DNA from: Lepidodermella squamata
Taxonomy: Eukaryota > Gastrotricha
Assembly: GCA_047495785.1 (NCBI GenBank)
Contig: JBLDXI010000028.1
Coordinates: 248,001 to 312,000, forward strand
DNA: 64,000 nt
Direction of reading: 5' to 3'
In this document: in pieces, positions 23,107 to 35,100 of the stretch
How positions within the stretch are numbered: the stretch's first letter is position 1
Layout of the letters: every line of letters starts with the position of its first letter
Translations under genes and position numbers: made by a program
Notes under the pieces: model-generated
What the model was told of the DNA's origin: nothing
Database searches by the model: none
Seen by the model: only the letters and a program-made list of their open reading frames with translations

Positions 23107-26100
23107 TCACGCGAAGAAGACAATGTCCGGGATCTGGCCGTCCTCCACCGACGTGCCGTTGTTCGAACTGCACGCGTAAGAAAACGAGAAAGTGACCGAA
23201 GTCGATGCGCCGGAACTGGACGCATTTTCCGACGCCGCCGCAGCCGAGTCGCCGCCGTCGATGTTGGTCGGCGAGACAGGCCGCGTCAGTTCGACGGTGA
23301 GTTTCCGCTGCCCGCGCGTGCCGTAGTACGTGTCCGGGCCGCGAATCGTCGCGCAGCACAGGTAGGGCGTGTCCGCGTCCACTGGCACCGGCTCCGAGAA
23401 TCGAACGACCGAGATTTTCTTAGAGCCGTCCGTTTCGTAGTCGGCCTCGGCCTGGCCGCGGACTTCACGTGTCTCACAATGAATCAGCTGAATCATCGAC
23501 GAGTAAGAACCGGGTGACTAAGAAGAAAGAAAATTAAAAATAGAAATTAAAAATCTGATTTTTTTTGTACTCATCGATCAAAATTTATCGAATAAATTAT
23601 TTGAATAATTGTTATTAAAAAAATCTATATTATTTCAATTTTTTTTGCTTTTTTCAAATTCATTCAAATTTTCAATTTCTCGCAACTCCGCTTTAACCTT
23701 AATATGTTCGAATTGCCCAACTCAGTTATTTTTTACCTGAGCACTGCCGTATAAGCCCAGTCCAACGACGTAGATAGGCCGCGAGACGGTGAATTTGATT
23801 TTATCGGGGGTGCCCGAGTAGCCCCATCGCATTTCGACGTGCTGGAAGCGCGAAGCCGTCAACTCGCGGCCGGCGGTACAGCAGCGAGGTTGTATTGAAA
23901 ATACCGGAAGTTGCTGGCCGGACGGCTTTGGAGTCGCCAAATACCATAGAAATAACGACACCTGGATGAAGAAACAGAATAAAATAATTATTAAAAAGCT
24001 CAGGAAATAAATTAGAAAATTCAAAAATTTAATTTAAATTCAATTTTAAAATTTAAAATTGGATTCAGCGTTTCTCAAAAATTCGATTTGCTGATTGATT
24101 TTTAAACTGATGGGAATTTAATTCAAATACTGGAATGAATCTTTTTGAAAAACGCCAAAAATGCGATGAAAACTTCAAAAATAAAAATAAAAATTCCTGA
24201 AATGTACCAATTCGTGATTTTCGAGCAGTCCAGTTTGAGCGGCGTCGTTCGCAAATTCTTCCGGAGTCATCAACGGGAATCGAACCAGTGGCAAAGCCGG
24301 TCCTAAAACTCGCCGTTTATTGGCCGGAATCGGCTCAAGGCCCAGGCGATGGCACTCGTGTTCGGCCCAGCGAGTCACGTGGTTGAAAATGCGATTCTCG
24401 CGGATGCAGAGCGTGTCCCGCTGCAGAACGGCACACAGCGTGCTGATGTCGATGTCGAGGAACGACTCGGTCGCCATCGCCTCGTGCGTGTGCCGGTCGA
24501 TCACGTCGAGGCACAGGCTGGCAAGTTGCGGCTCGTCGAAGAGGCGCGCTTGGCTGAGCAGCAGAAATGCGTTGTCTTTCGACAGTTTCGAGCGTAGGAA
24601 ATCAACACAGCGTTCCTGCAGCGAGTCGACCGCGTATTTCTTCGACGCGTACAGCACGGCCATGACAGTTTCTGGGCTCAATTCGACCTGAAAATTTTAA
24701 AAATAATCAAATTTCAAACAAATTTGTTTACCATTGTTCGGAAAAATCATAACACAGTAAATACAGAACAATCATGTTTGAAAATTATTGCAGCTTACCG
24801 TAACGTGTGGTGATTGTGGACACGGTAACTTTGGACACTTTCGGCTTTGCAGGTGTTTAGCTTTTCAGGCTTGAACGTTTAAATCATGGGGGTTTTTGCA
24901 TAAAATTCTCCGTCTCCTCAGCTCTCGTTTGAAATAAAAATCAAGACGATTGGAGCTGAAATCGGATTTCAGAGAAAGTTGCAAGCAGTTAGACTTTGGG
25001 TGCCGTTTTGGGACCCCCCTTCTATCTTTCTAAAAATCGAACAGTTTTCAATAAAAATTGGCATGAGCATTCTCCTATATTTACTCTCCCTATAATCGAA
25101 GAAAAAATGACAATCCGTCGACGCGTTATAGCAGGACATTTACCTGAAAAACAGGGGAAAATTGGGGTAATTTTGGACACTTTTGGGCGGGTTAAGTATG
25201 CTGCTGCGCAGAAACGTATTTTTATTGAACTTCCGAGAAACAGATGATGCGCCATCTGTTCATAATTTTTTTCGAAATCTGACCCAAGGTTAAATGAAAA
25301 ACCATGAATAACAGATAATTCACAATGAAATTGCAATGAAATTGCATATGCAAATGAGTGTCCAAAATTACCCTCTAATTGTCCAAAGTTACCCGAACAC
25401 ATATTAATTTGCCAAAGGTCAGGTAAAATTCTAAAAATTTCTGGAATTTGCAGTAAATTCAAGAATGACCGTCCCCACCTTTGGTAAAAATTTCAGAAAT
25501 TTAGAAGCAAAGGCTGATTTTTAATGTTCGAAAAACACGTTTTGTCCAAAGTTACCACTCGTTACGGTATATCAGAAACACACGTAAATTTGCTGAGAAA
25601 TTTAGAGAAAAATAAAAATACTTGTGGTAAATTGTAAAATTAGGCCGCTCGACTAAAATCAAGCAATACCTAATGATTTGAAAAGCAGCGAAAATTCAGG
25701 CCATATTTGCCTTGGCAGCTATTTTTCGCACGCCTGGGATATCGGCATCTACTCCCAATCAGCAATCTCCCTTTCCGTCTATGTACTCGGTGGGCTTATA
25801 CCAAAACTTGCGCTGGCCGATTTTTCATTCGCAAGTCCCGAATTACCCGTTCTTAAACTCAGCAGTCTCGATCGCCAAGATTGCTACAGTCTCAATCTCA
25901 AGCCGATCGATGAAGATCGCCGCCACAAAGAAAAGCTTCAAATGTTTCGCGAACTTGGCGCCCAGTTCATTCCCAAAAAAGACTCAAGTCTGCTCCTTTC
26001 AGTCATCTTGATGAAATTCGCCTGACTGTTTTGCGAATTATCCTAAATCGGACGCTCTTTGTTGACCGTTTTCAAACTCGGCATTTAATAAACTTGAAAG

Positions 26101-27988
26101 GCTTTTTGCAATTTAAATAGTTCACTTTTCACTTTTTCATTTTGTTTTACACATCAACTTTCATCGTATTTGTACGAGTTCAATCGCGTGCCTAAAATGG
26201 TGCTCGAAAAAGACCTCAATGATATCAACAAAGCAGTGTTGAGGCTGCTATTGAAAAAGCGTTCGGCCCTATCATGGGCAGGCTTGATCAGTTACTTTCT
26301 CGTATCGACTTCCTTGCGTCGAAGATCTAAAAGCTTGTGAGTGAAGTTATTCGCTCACAAGAAAAACGTCTTCGCTGGCCCGATTCAACAAGTATTGGCG
26401 GGGGCAATGGACCGTGGCCATCAAATTGTGGTCGGAGTGAACGCTGTTGCTATTATCTCAGACAGCTGGCAGTAGCTTGTTCGGAGCGTGGGCCGGGCTA
26501 GTATTGCTGGAATAGCCGGTGTAACCGTGTACGCCGTGAATATTAAATAAAACAAGTGTTAAATTCACCACTGTTGTTAACTTCAATCCAATCTTAGCGC
26601 GTTGCTTCACGAAATGCTATTTTTAACGTTGTCATGTATAACGCGAAAGTCAACCGGCGCGCCAAGTTTTACCACATCAATGCATGGCGGCTGATTGAAT
26701 TGTTGCGCAAGGAGAAATCCGAGGCGGCTGCCAAGGTCACTATGGCCGCCGAGCCAAGTTCCAAATGCGTTCGAAGCGTTCGAAAAACACGTGAAAATAA
26801 ACAAAATTGTGTTTGTTGCCAATCCTAATAACAACTTGTTATTAAGGCTAACGGCCCCGGAGTTCATGCAGCACTGATCAGGTACCTGACGAAAGTCGAA
26901 GAGATTCCTCAAGATTGCCGTGTTGTATCCCTTGGTACCTATGATGCGAAGCCCAAACCAGGTCGTCCTCCTAAGAGCGGCCCAGCTCTAGAGATGGATC
27001 CTGAGACCAGCGACGACGAGTCAAGTCTGAACTTGGACGAAGTCGATCATTTTCCTTTGAATGTTCGAAACAAAGCGAGCGGCAGTCGGCGAGGAACAAC
27101 ACCTGGTCGCAAGACATCCGACTTTCATCAGACGAATTCCAATTTTTTTCCAAAATTCAAAAAGTTGCCCTTAACTTTCAAAATGCGCAGCTGAGACAAA
27201 TTGTAAGATTTTTTAATGGATTTTACAGTTACAAACTATATTCAATGCCCGATTTTTGCTCTATTTTGGCAGACATGCTATACTATCTCAGTTTTTATCA
27301 GTTCAGGTCGTACAATTGAACGTATCGAAATTTGATGTTGAAAAAGTGACCGCAGAGAAAGCGCTCAAAAACATGCTTTTTCTATAACTACCAAGCGTTA
27401 CGGTACTATTATTGTCAAAAAATTGTTCAATTTTTCCATTCAAAACCGAGTTCGGTAAAAAATTTAAATTGGGCCAAAAATTACCTGGTCAGTGTAGATG
27501 AATTTGAGTAGGGCCATGAACGCGCCGAGTTCAACGTCCGGAATGTGAATGTCCTGCTGCATGCCGTCGCCGTTCGGGTGGCAACTCAACGGCCCGTTGA
27601 ACATGGCGTCGAACACCGGCGACGCAACGGCCAACAACAGGCGGTGAGCCGGAACTCGGACAACCTGCGAATCAACGGCAATCGCCGACGACGCTTTATC
27701 GCTGCTCATCTCACCATCCATCGCATCCATCGAGTCGGCATTTTCGCCCGACAATTTCGAAGCATCCAGCTGCTGCGAGTCATTGTTCGACGAGCTGCTC
27801 GAGTTGTTCAGCTGAATCGGCGTCGAATTCAGGACGAAATGAACATCGGCCATGCGTTCGCTGTTGAACAGCCGGGCGAGGCGGTGGCGCAGGCAAACCG
27901 GAGCCCGGGTGACGAAATCGGGCGGCTGCTGCTGCGATTGCTGGTTGGGAGGCATCGAAACGCCGTTAGCCGCCGCCATTTCCAACAT
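23107..27988 (-). CDS. BTBD2: BTB-BACK-PHR protein, BTBD1/BTBD2 family
   Basis: Minus-strand exons 27988-27485 (BTB), 24687-24208 (BACK), 23961-23737 and 23517-23107 (PHR), all joined in phase 0, giving 539 aa from the ATG at 27988; an upstream coding exon is likely (see 29504-29872). The BTB domain has MADVHFVL and [20 protein letters not shown], interrupted by a long Ser/Asn/Asp-rich insert. BACK shows [27 protein letters not shown] and [14 protein letters not shown] has [22 protein letters not shown] and the family end [21 protein letters not shown]1/2 proteins are Cullin-3 substrate adaptors that also bind topoisomerase I. Human BTBD2 is about 525 aa. The 2.8-kb intron between BTB and BACK carries a TA-target transposon. 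Confidence 0.93.
24798..25567. mobile_element. TA-target DNA transposon, uninterrupted copy 2
   Basis: Ends CCGTAACGTGTGG and CCACTCGTTACGG, each next to TA; 770 bp, reversed relative to the copy at 15105-17581. It preserves the empty site for the middle nested element. No transposase frame. It lies in the BTBD intron. Confidence 0.9.
25568..27484. other. Remainder of the BTBD intron, degraded repeat material
   Basis: Several unrelated short frames are present. The 26634-27190 part has a basic GRPPKS motif followed by an acidic stretch, reminiscent of a decayed transposon protein but unassigned. A transposon-like end (GCGTTACGGTA, about 27401-27411) matches the CCGTAACG family, but I could not find a matching opposite end. 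Confidence 0.45.
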
Positions 27989-28799
27989 GGCCGCCGAGCA
28001 GCATACCTACGAAAAATGATAATTACAAATCGATCAATCACTCAATTATCGATTATCGATTTTTTTGTATCAAATTATTCAACTTAATTTGAGATTCAAA
28101 GAGCCCATTTTGCAATTTGCAATGGTTTTACGCAGGAATTTCTCCGTTTGAACATCCATGCAAAGGACGACATCGGCCACGGAGCCATATCGGGTTGGTA
28201 AAATAATTGTTGTGCTTTTCTAGTCGCGTTTTGAAGTTCAGCCTATTTTTAGAACCGTTTAGTTGTTGCTTTTTTGGTTGATTAATCAATTGCAAGTTTT
28301 CAGGTCAAGTTTTGTCATGAAGTTAGCGGATCACTTTTTGCACGTTCCGCCAGAAATCGCCGAAATCGAAAAAGTCTCGCCAGTGAAAACAAGCCTGAGC
28401 CCGGAGTGCATCCGGCGCTGAGCCGGTTGAAAATAACATTCTCTCTGCCGTTTTCGGAAAATGTTTTTACAAATTGGCTAGAAACTTCTCACTTTGTCAC
28501 TCGACGAGCGAATAATGGGATTCAAAAGCCAAGCTGGATTTCGCCAATTCATACAAAGAAGTAAGTTCAGTATGATTGCGTGATTTTCCAGACATTACAT
28601 ATTTTACATATTCGTGAATGACTCTGACCGCGCTTTTGCTATTCTACATCTCCTGATATGGCTGAGCACGCGGCTCTTGCCCTTGACAATTTCGCCATGG
28701 CTGAAGTTTCTAGTTACAAGATCACCGAACGGGAACGGGGACACGTGGTCGGAAATAGAAAGAGAAGGCGCCTTCCTGTCTAGTTTCGTTCCTGACCAG

Positions 28800-29216
28800 G
28801 TGCGCAACACCGAGAAAAAAGCTACGGTCCAACCTCACGCTGTGGTTCCAGTCGCAGGCGGGTGTCGTTAAATGGCAGCATACAATTATTAGCAATCATT
28901 ACGTTGTCTACTCTGCTTCAGTGCGCCATTTCGCAAAAGAAATTGGTCATTGTGTCGAGGCGGCTCATCCGCCCTTCTCCCCCGAGGTTATCGTCAAATT
29001 GGACGCCTACTTTCGAAACAAGACGCCCGACATTTGCCAGCAGTGCATCTTCTCCATTCTTGAATAATATTTTGGTCTTCGCGGCCGCGAGAATTTCAAG
29101 ACATCATTCGAAAATTCGCTGGTGTTTCAGGCCGAGCCCGATGGCCTTGAAGCGGTTACTTTAGACCGCGGTATTACGCATAGACAGTTAACCCCATTCA
29201 GAAGGGAGGCTTCTTA
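28800..29216 (+). pseudogene. Decayed Crypton-like (DUF3504) tyrosine recombinase fragment
   Basis: One plus-strand frame reads from about 28800 to 29216 with a single internal TAA near 29065. The part after that stop, YFGLRGRENF..., resembles the YFGLRGxEE box of Crypton/KIAA1958-type tyrosine recombinases. The part before it (SPEVIVKLDAYF..TP) fits the region just upstream of that box in the family. No intact start or catalytic core is visible. It lies antisense between the BTB exon and its probable upstream exon, or just upstream of the gene if that exon is wrong. Confidence 0.5.
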
Positions 29217-29503
29217 AACAATCGGACCATCTGAATGGGATCAACTCTCTGTGTTGGAACTGGAGCGAAGACGGATTATATTTCTGATATTTATTAAACA
29301 ATATCGGAGAAATCACTGATTGAAAATTATGCTTGGAATCGATTTCGGCTCAAGAACCTCGAGTATAAGTTGTATAAACTGGCGGCTCATAGCGCAACAT
29401 ACGATCATCTATCGATTGGGCAGGATTACATAAAATAGTGAAACGCCATATTTTGGGGAAATCTTTCGAAATTTTTTATGAAAAAAAATAACTTGAAACG
29501 GAC

Positions 29504-29872
29504 CTCCATATTGCGTAGATTCCTCGCCACAGCCCCATCGTCACGGTTCGGTGAAGCGCCAACCGGCAAATTCGACAGCGAACTTCGATGCTGAGCATTG
29601 CCCAAATTGTGCAGCTGATTCATGCTGCTGTTGTTGTTGCTATCTCGCCTCACTGCAACAGGCGAGTTGTCATTGCTCACCGGAGGGCCGCCTTCGTCGT
29701 CGATTGGCCGAAATCGCACCGGCCTCATTTGGTTATTCGCGAGTTGAGGCGGAAGGCCGTTGTTGTTGATGGAACCGCCGTCGGAGAACGACCGACTCGC
29801 GCCGCGGCCGACGACAAGGCCACGGCCGAACGGTCCCACCTGAGACACGTTTTGCGACGACAGGATTGACAA
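29504..29872 (-). CDS. BTBD2: Probable upstream coding exon of the BTBD gene
   Basis: A minus-strand open frame with Gly/Arg, Asn and Ser-rich composition (SRSFSDGG, SNDNSPVAVRRDSN), typical of a disordered N-terminal extension. A possible donor GTCCGT follows ...NLRNME. Joining to an acceptor ahead of 28001 gives ME-VCCSAAM in phase with the BTB exon. No in-frame ATG opens the exon; the first is internal (NNQMRPV), and a TGA lies just upstream, so either another 5' exon exists or translation begins at that Met. It might instead be an isolated gene fragment. Confidence 0.45.
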
Positions 29873-30332
29873 TTCTATTCAGAACTAGCCGGTTAAAAAT
29901 TCTACAGAAAATTGAATAACAAATGAAAAAATTATTATAGAAAATTTAAGAACTTGAGAATTCTCGCGAAATTTTTTGAAAATTTTAGCAAATTCGATTC
30001 CATTTTTAATTTAATTTCGAATTAATAATTATACGAATTTTAAATCGTTAAGCTACGGCATATCATAAAAAATTGTATTGTTGGGCCGGTTAAAATGCAT
30101 CTTTACCGCAAAATTAGTATTCGATTTAGAATCAATACTGGAAAAGATAAAATTTGAAATATAAATGAATTGATTCAACATTTTGATTCAAACGCAGGTC
30201 TTCGTCCATCGATTTTTATTATAAAAAACAGAGCAATATTTTAGAGTAAAAAAAGCACGGGCAAGGCATTGAAAAACAAGAAGAAAGGTATCTGAATTGA
30301 CAAAATTATTCCGCTTTCACTCATGAATTATA
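29873..30332. other. AT-rich intergenic spacer
   Basis: Downstream of C1orf43 and upstream of the probable BTBD exon. A minus-strand AATAAA (plus 30215-30220) may serve C1orf43. No gene seen. Confidence 0.5.
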
Positions 30333-31370
30333 CTAAGAACCGGAATCGGCGAGCAGAGGCCGTCTGACGGCTGAAGACAGTGGCAGCAGGCGTTCTTCCT
30401 GCTGCTGAGCCGGGTTCGTCGCCACGTGCTGGCTGCCGGCCGAACTGCCCGGCCCACCGCCCACGCCGCCGCCCACCACCGAACCCGACGCGGAGCCGCC
30501 GCCGCTGGGGCCACTCGTCGACGGGCGATGACCGACATTCAACCGGCCTGAAGTCGCTTGACCCGCACCAGCGGACTGAATACTAAAATCAAGAGAAAAA
30601 CACGTTTAAAATGATTGGTTTTCATTTGAAATTTAAAAAAATTGGGACACAAATTTTAAACACTTCTTAAAATGAGATGAGAATTATTGAATAATTGTAA
30701 AAATTTCCAACAGTCCGAATCGATGATCTCTTAAAATTAAACTAGAATCGCGCACTAGAAATTGTTCAGGGACACTAAGTAATTTTTTCTATCGATTTTA
30801 ACCAATAACTTACGAATAGAGCAGTTGTTTCAGCAGTTCGTTGTATTCGTCCAATTTTTCAGCTCCATAATAGCCTGGGTCGTACCTCGCATGCTCGTAG
30901 AGTGAGACAAAGTCATTGATGACGTCAAGACTCGCCAGTTTCAACGGGCCCCCAGTCACCCTAGGATCGCACAAGTGCCGCCTGACGTCCAAAAACGGCC
31001 GCCGTTTCAGTTGCGGCGCAACTTCGGCCAACGCCGCGTCTAACTGCTTCATCGCATCGATGGTTTTCATGCGATAAACGATATCACTCGAGTTCGACGA
31101 CGCGCTCGATTGATTTTGCGATCGATTCAGAAGCAACTGCGGCTCTTTTCGAATTGACGCGACGATAGCGAGACACTCTTCAATTTCGTCGACCATCGCC
31201 TTTTTCACGCCCTGGCCGTAAGGCAGCCCTGAGATTGTCGTGATTTGGAACCGCATCCGCTCGATATGCCGTTTGATGTACAAAATAAATATCGCAACGA
31301 CCAAAATCATGGCGGTTAGCACGAAAGTCACGTCACGAATCGACGCATTTCCAATGTCGATCCGACACAT
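30333..31370 (-). CDS. C1orf43: C1orf43/NICE-3 family membrane protein
   Basis: Two minus-strand exons, 31370-30814 and 30582-30333, joined in phase 2, giving 268 aa (human protein 253 aa). A single membrane helix near the N-terminus (VLTAMILVVAIFILYI) is followed by basic IKRHIERMR. The conserved body contains EEIEECL..IRKEPQLL, IVYRMKTIDAM and FVSLYEHARY..YYGAEKLDEY..LL, matching NICE-3 order and spacing. The tail is Gly/Ser-rich and differs from the human one. The human protein localises to Golgi/endomembranes and has been linked to phagocytosis; exact role unknown. Confidence 0.9.
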
Positions 31371-32163
31371 GATTAAAAAAAAACTAGAATGAAAAAATTG
31401 ACATTTTTACCGAAAATTCTTTTTTTTTATCATCGCTTGGATCGTTAACAACGCAATATTGTAACAATAGAATAATATTAATAAGTACGACAAAGCAATA
31501 AGTCTTTTTTACACATTTAATCGCGACACGTGCATAGTTCGTGCAACGAATTTCGAGAGAGAAAAAGAGCAGAAAAAGAAAGAGAAAAAAAATTGTAATT
31601 TTTCATCAAATTAGATTTTTTTATTGATTTTTCATCATCGGGTGAATTGAAATAATAACTAATTTAAGAGACGTAGATAGAGACGCAGAAAGAAGAAATA
31701 AGCCGGCTTTTGTCTAATCGCGAGAAAGAAACACACGCACGTAATATTTTTTTTCGATGAGGTGAAAAACTAAACGCTAATTATATGAACAAAATATTAG
31801 GCGGCAAACAATTTTTCACGCATCTTCCCAAAACTCAATGTTACACAAGTAAAGAGCTCCAATGTTTTCTTAAATTTTGTTCGAAAATCTACTTTAACTT
31901 TTTCTCAGGAATTTTGTTACGGGTCATCAGAGCTCTTTACGTCAAACAAATAACTCGCATACAAAATTTCACAAATTTTTATCGCTCCCACAATTATTTG
32001 AGCCATGAAAATGTTTTATCATCAGGAATCCAGTCGAATTTAATTTTTTTGAGTAATTTTTTCAACCTCGGTTTTTTTTATTAGTATTCCACTAGAAGAA
32101 GCAATCACATTATACTTTTGTGTTTCACGTCGTCGAAAAATTGTGCAATCGACTGAAAAAAAA
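31371..32163. other. Intergenic, promoter side of C1orf43 and 3' side of RNF126
   Basis: AT-rich. A small inverted repeat (GTAAAGAGCT near 31849 against AGCTCTTTAC near 31930) is the only structure noted. No gene. Confidence 0.5.
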
Positions 32164-35100
32164 TCAATCGACCTGGTCGAGATAGGACGAAGACGAGCCG
32201 GACGGCGGGTTTTGAGGCGGACGGCGATTGTTATTGTTAGCCGTCGAACCGGCAGCCGCGCCCGGACTGCTGTTGGCCGGGTTCGAACTGCTGCTCGAAC
32301 TGCGATTCGACGCCGCCGCGTTGCTGTTTGAGCCACCTTGTGGCCGGTTTCGCACGCCGCCGCCCGCGTTCGGGCCCATGTAGATGCCGGAGCGGAAGGG
32401 CGCGCGGAACGTCGCCGCCACGCCCAGCGGGTTCGACGAACGCTGCGAGCGCGACGGTTGCGAGGATCGACTGAAAAATTCATAAAAAAAAATAGAATTC
32501 AGTTAGGCGTTAGCTGTTAGCTTATTTTGAAAGATTTCAAAATAACGTATATCTACTAATTTTCGGTTTGATCTTTGAATTCGGTATTTTTCAAAATTCC
32601 GGCAAAATTCGCACTTAATTCCGGCGTCCTGGCTCAACAATTTTCCTGGCTCTCTGCGACATCAAATTTTTCGAGTTTCTATTGACAATGATGCCCTTCC
32701 TTTAAACCTGGGATTTTAGCTACAGGGCGCCCTAATATTTAGAAAATAATGGGTTTCAAACCGGCTAATATCCGAAAAATTCCTGATTTGTAAAATCAAT
32801 ACTTTGAATCGATATCGGCTCTGTAGGCGGAACTAAGCCTTAAAAATTAGCGTAATTGAAGACCTATTGCTTAGACAAGATAGAAAATTTAGATTCTCCA
32901 AAAACCATGAGTTGAGGAAATTTAGTGCTCCAGTCTCAAATTTGGTGCTAGAAGCTTAAATTTAGGGATCAATTAGAAGTTAGTCAAAACTGTATCCCGC
33001 GTCAACAGACCTTGTCTGCTGGGTGCCGGACGTGCCCGGGGCGTCGAAGCTGAAAGCGGTGGCGGCGCCGGGGGGCAGGTCGCCCATCGCGGCCGCGGTG
33101 GCGTCGTCCTTGGGCGTGGGCGACGCCGGCGCCTTGCCCTCGAGGTCGGAGCGGCACACAGGGCACGTGCCGTGCAGCTTCAGCCACGGCATGATGCAGT
33201 CCTCGTGGAATGCGTGTTTGCACGCCAGCCGCTTCACCTCGGCGCCGAGTTCGTACTCGTCGAAGCAGACCGGGCACTGCGCGTTGCCGGCCACCTCCTT
33301 CTCGCCGATCTTCTCCGTCACGATCAGCTTCGCCATGTCTTCTTCTTTCGCCGGCGGGGGGCCGCCGCCTTCGTACTGGTTCAACAACTGAGTGATGATG
33401 TCGTCGAGGCCGCGCGGCCCGAAAGCGTAGTCGCCAGGATTACCTGCAAAAAATTCAAATTATTCCATATTTTTCAATTTTTTCAAAAAATTTCAAAAAA
33501 TTCAAGTTTTCGCATTTCCTAAAAATTGAGACACATTTTGGTCAAACCATACCTGATATGAACATTGAGCCACCGCCCCCACCGAACGCGCCACCGCCTC
33601 CGCCGCCGAAAGACCCGGTGAACATCTGCTCGAGGATTTCTTCGAGCGGCATGAAGCCGTCGCGCCGGCGCCGGCGACGCTGGTTCGACCGGTTCGCGCC
33701 GCCGCGGTTGCCTCTTCGCTGCTGGTTCTGATTCTGGCCGGTAGGAGCTGAGGTTGATGTCGAGGAAGACGGCGCCGCTTCGCCGGCCGCTCCGCCCGAA
33801 GCTGCGGCTGCTGCTGCGGCGGCCTGAGCAGCGGCCGCCGCGTCGTTATCAGGCTGTTCAGTACCGGCTTGCTCTGAAAATGACACAAAATTACCATTTA
33901 ATTTAACAAAAATTGAGAAATGCAAAGTAGGCGGAAAAGAACTATTTTTGAATTAAAATCATTGAAGATGGACCCATTACTAAAAATCGGTCTAAAAATC
34001 GGTTCTATCCGAGAAAGCTTCGCCTTCTAGCCTTTTGTGCTAATATTTAGTCTTGCCGTTGTTCCCCGAACCAGGTCAAGGCTATCGACCGTTCATTGGC
34101 GCCGAGACCCGGGATCAAACCAGGAACCCTTAGATTTTGAACCTTTCGACATTCCGTAGACTCTCTCACATTCCTCACGACTGTTAGGTGTGACGCTGGC
34201 ATCTTCGTTAATATTACAGGGCGCTTGAACGCGACTACCATGACGTTGGGTCCTCGTTGTGGATCATACGGTCTCTCATACGCCCGGCTTATTCATCAAT
34301 CATTTCTTTACTTTTACTTCTTTCAAGTATCAATAATTTGCAATGTTCATGCGACACTATGCCCTTTTATTATGGCTCCATTGACTTCGTGAAGGAAAAT
34401 GATTTTGAAGAAAGCAGAGAGCTTGTCATTTCGGATACGGATAACTAAGCGGAAATTGTTCCGCTGGTGGGATCTGATGGAAAATGTTTGGAAGCCGGCT
34501 GCGAACACTGATTTTCCCCAACGTGGTAACAGGAGCTTTGTGTACGCATGGCTCGATAAATATCCGTTCCTGAGGTACAGCGCTCGTGAAAATGGCGGGT
34601 TTTGTTTGCCTTGTGTCCTGTTTGGCTTGGCTGGTGGTTGACTGACAGCAGACGAGGTGATCAACGAATTCGCTGCTGTCAGCTCGAGAAGGCTACATTT
34701 TCTGCTCTAAGTGTGCGCTTTGCTATTGAGGATTATATAGCGAAATAAATACGAGGAGAAATATTGTTAATCTGCAAAATGGCTAATAAATGATGACCAA
34801 AGTTTTTCAGCTTTTTTTGAATGCACCCCTCCCCCTCCCCAGTGATCGACGTCTGGCCACGCGCTTGTGCCTAACCCTCGTCATTCCTATTAGTTCAAGC
34901 TTCCATGTATGAAAAATCGACAATTTTACCTGTAGCGGGCGTCGACGCACTCGACTCGGAATTGCGAGCCGAATTCCGCTCGCCGCGATTGCCGCGATTG
35001 CGCGTCCGCATGCCGCCACCGAACGGCTGGTCGTCCGGGTCGTAGCCGAGCGGAACGCCGCGAATCAGCGTTCGCAGCAACCGGCTGAAGTCGGCGTACG

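Noticed and set aside
23095-23517. Arg-rich plus-strand frames opposite the PHR exons
   Set aside because: Shadows of the GC-rich BTBD exons; no domain. The same holds for long frames opposite INTS3 (43.6-44.2, 47.4-48.1, 48.9-49.8 kb) and RNF126.
25678-26025. 115-codon plus-strand frame in the BTBD intron
   Set aside because: No recognised motif and an equally open overlapping frame; likely repeat debris.
32980-33010. RNF126 ending at the read-through stop after exon 4
   Set aside because: The GTCTGT donor joins in phase to a well-formed 3' exon and the total length closes as whole codons, so the five-exon model is preferred.
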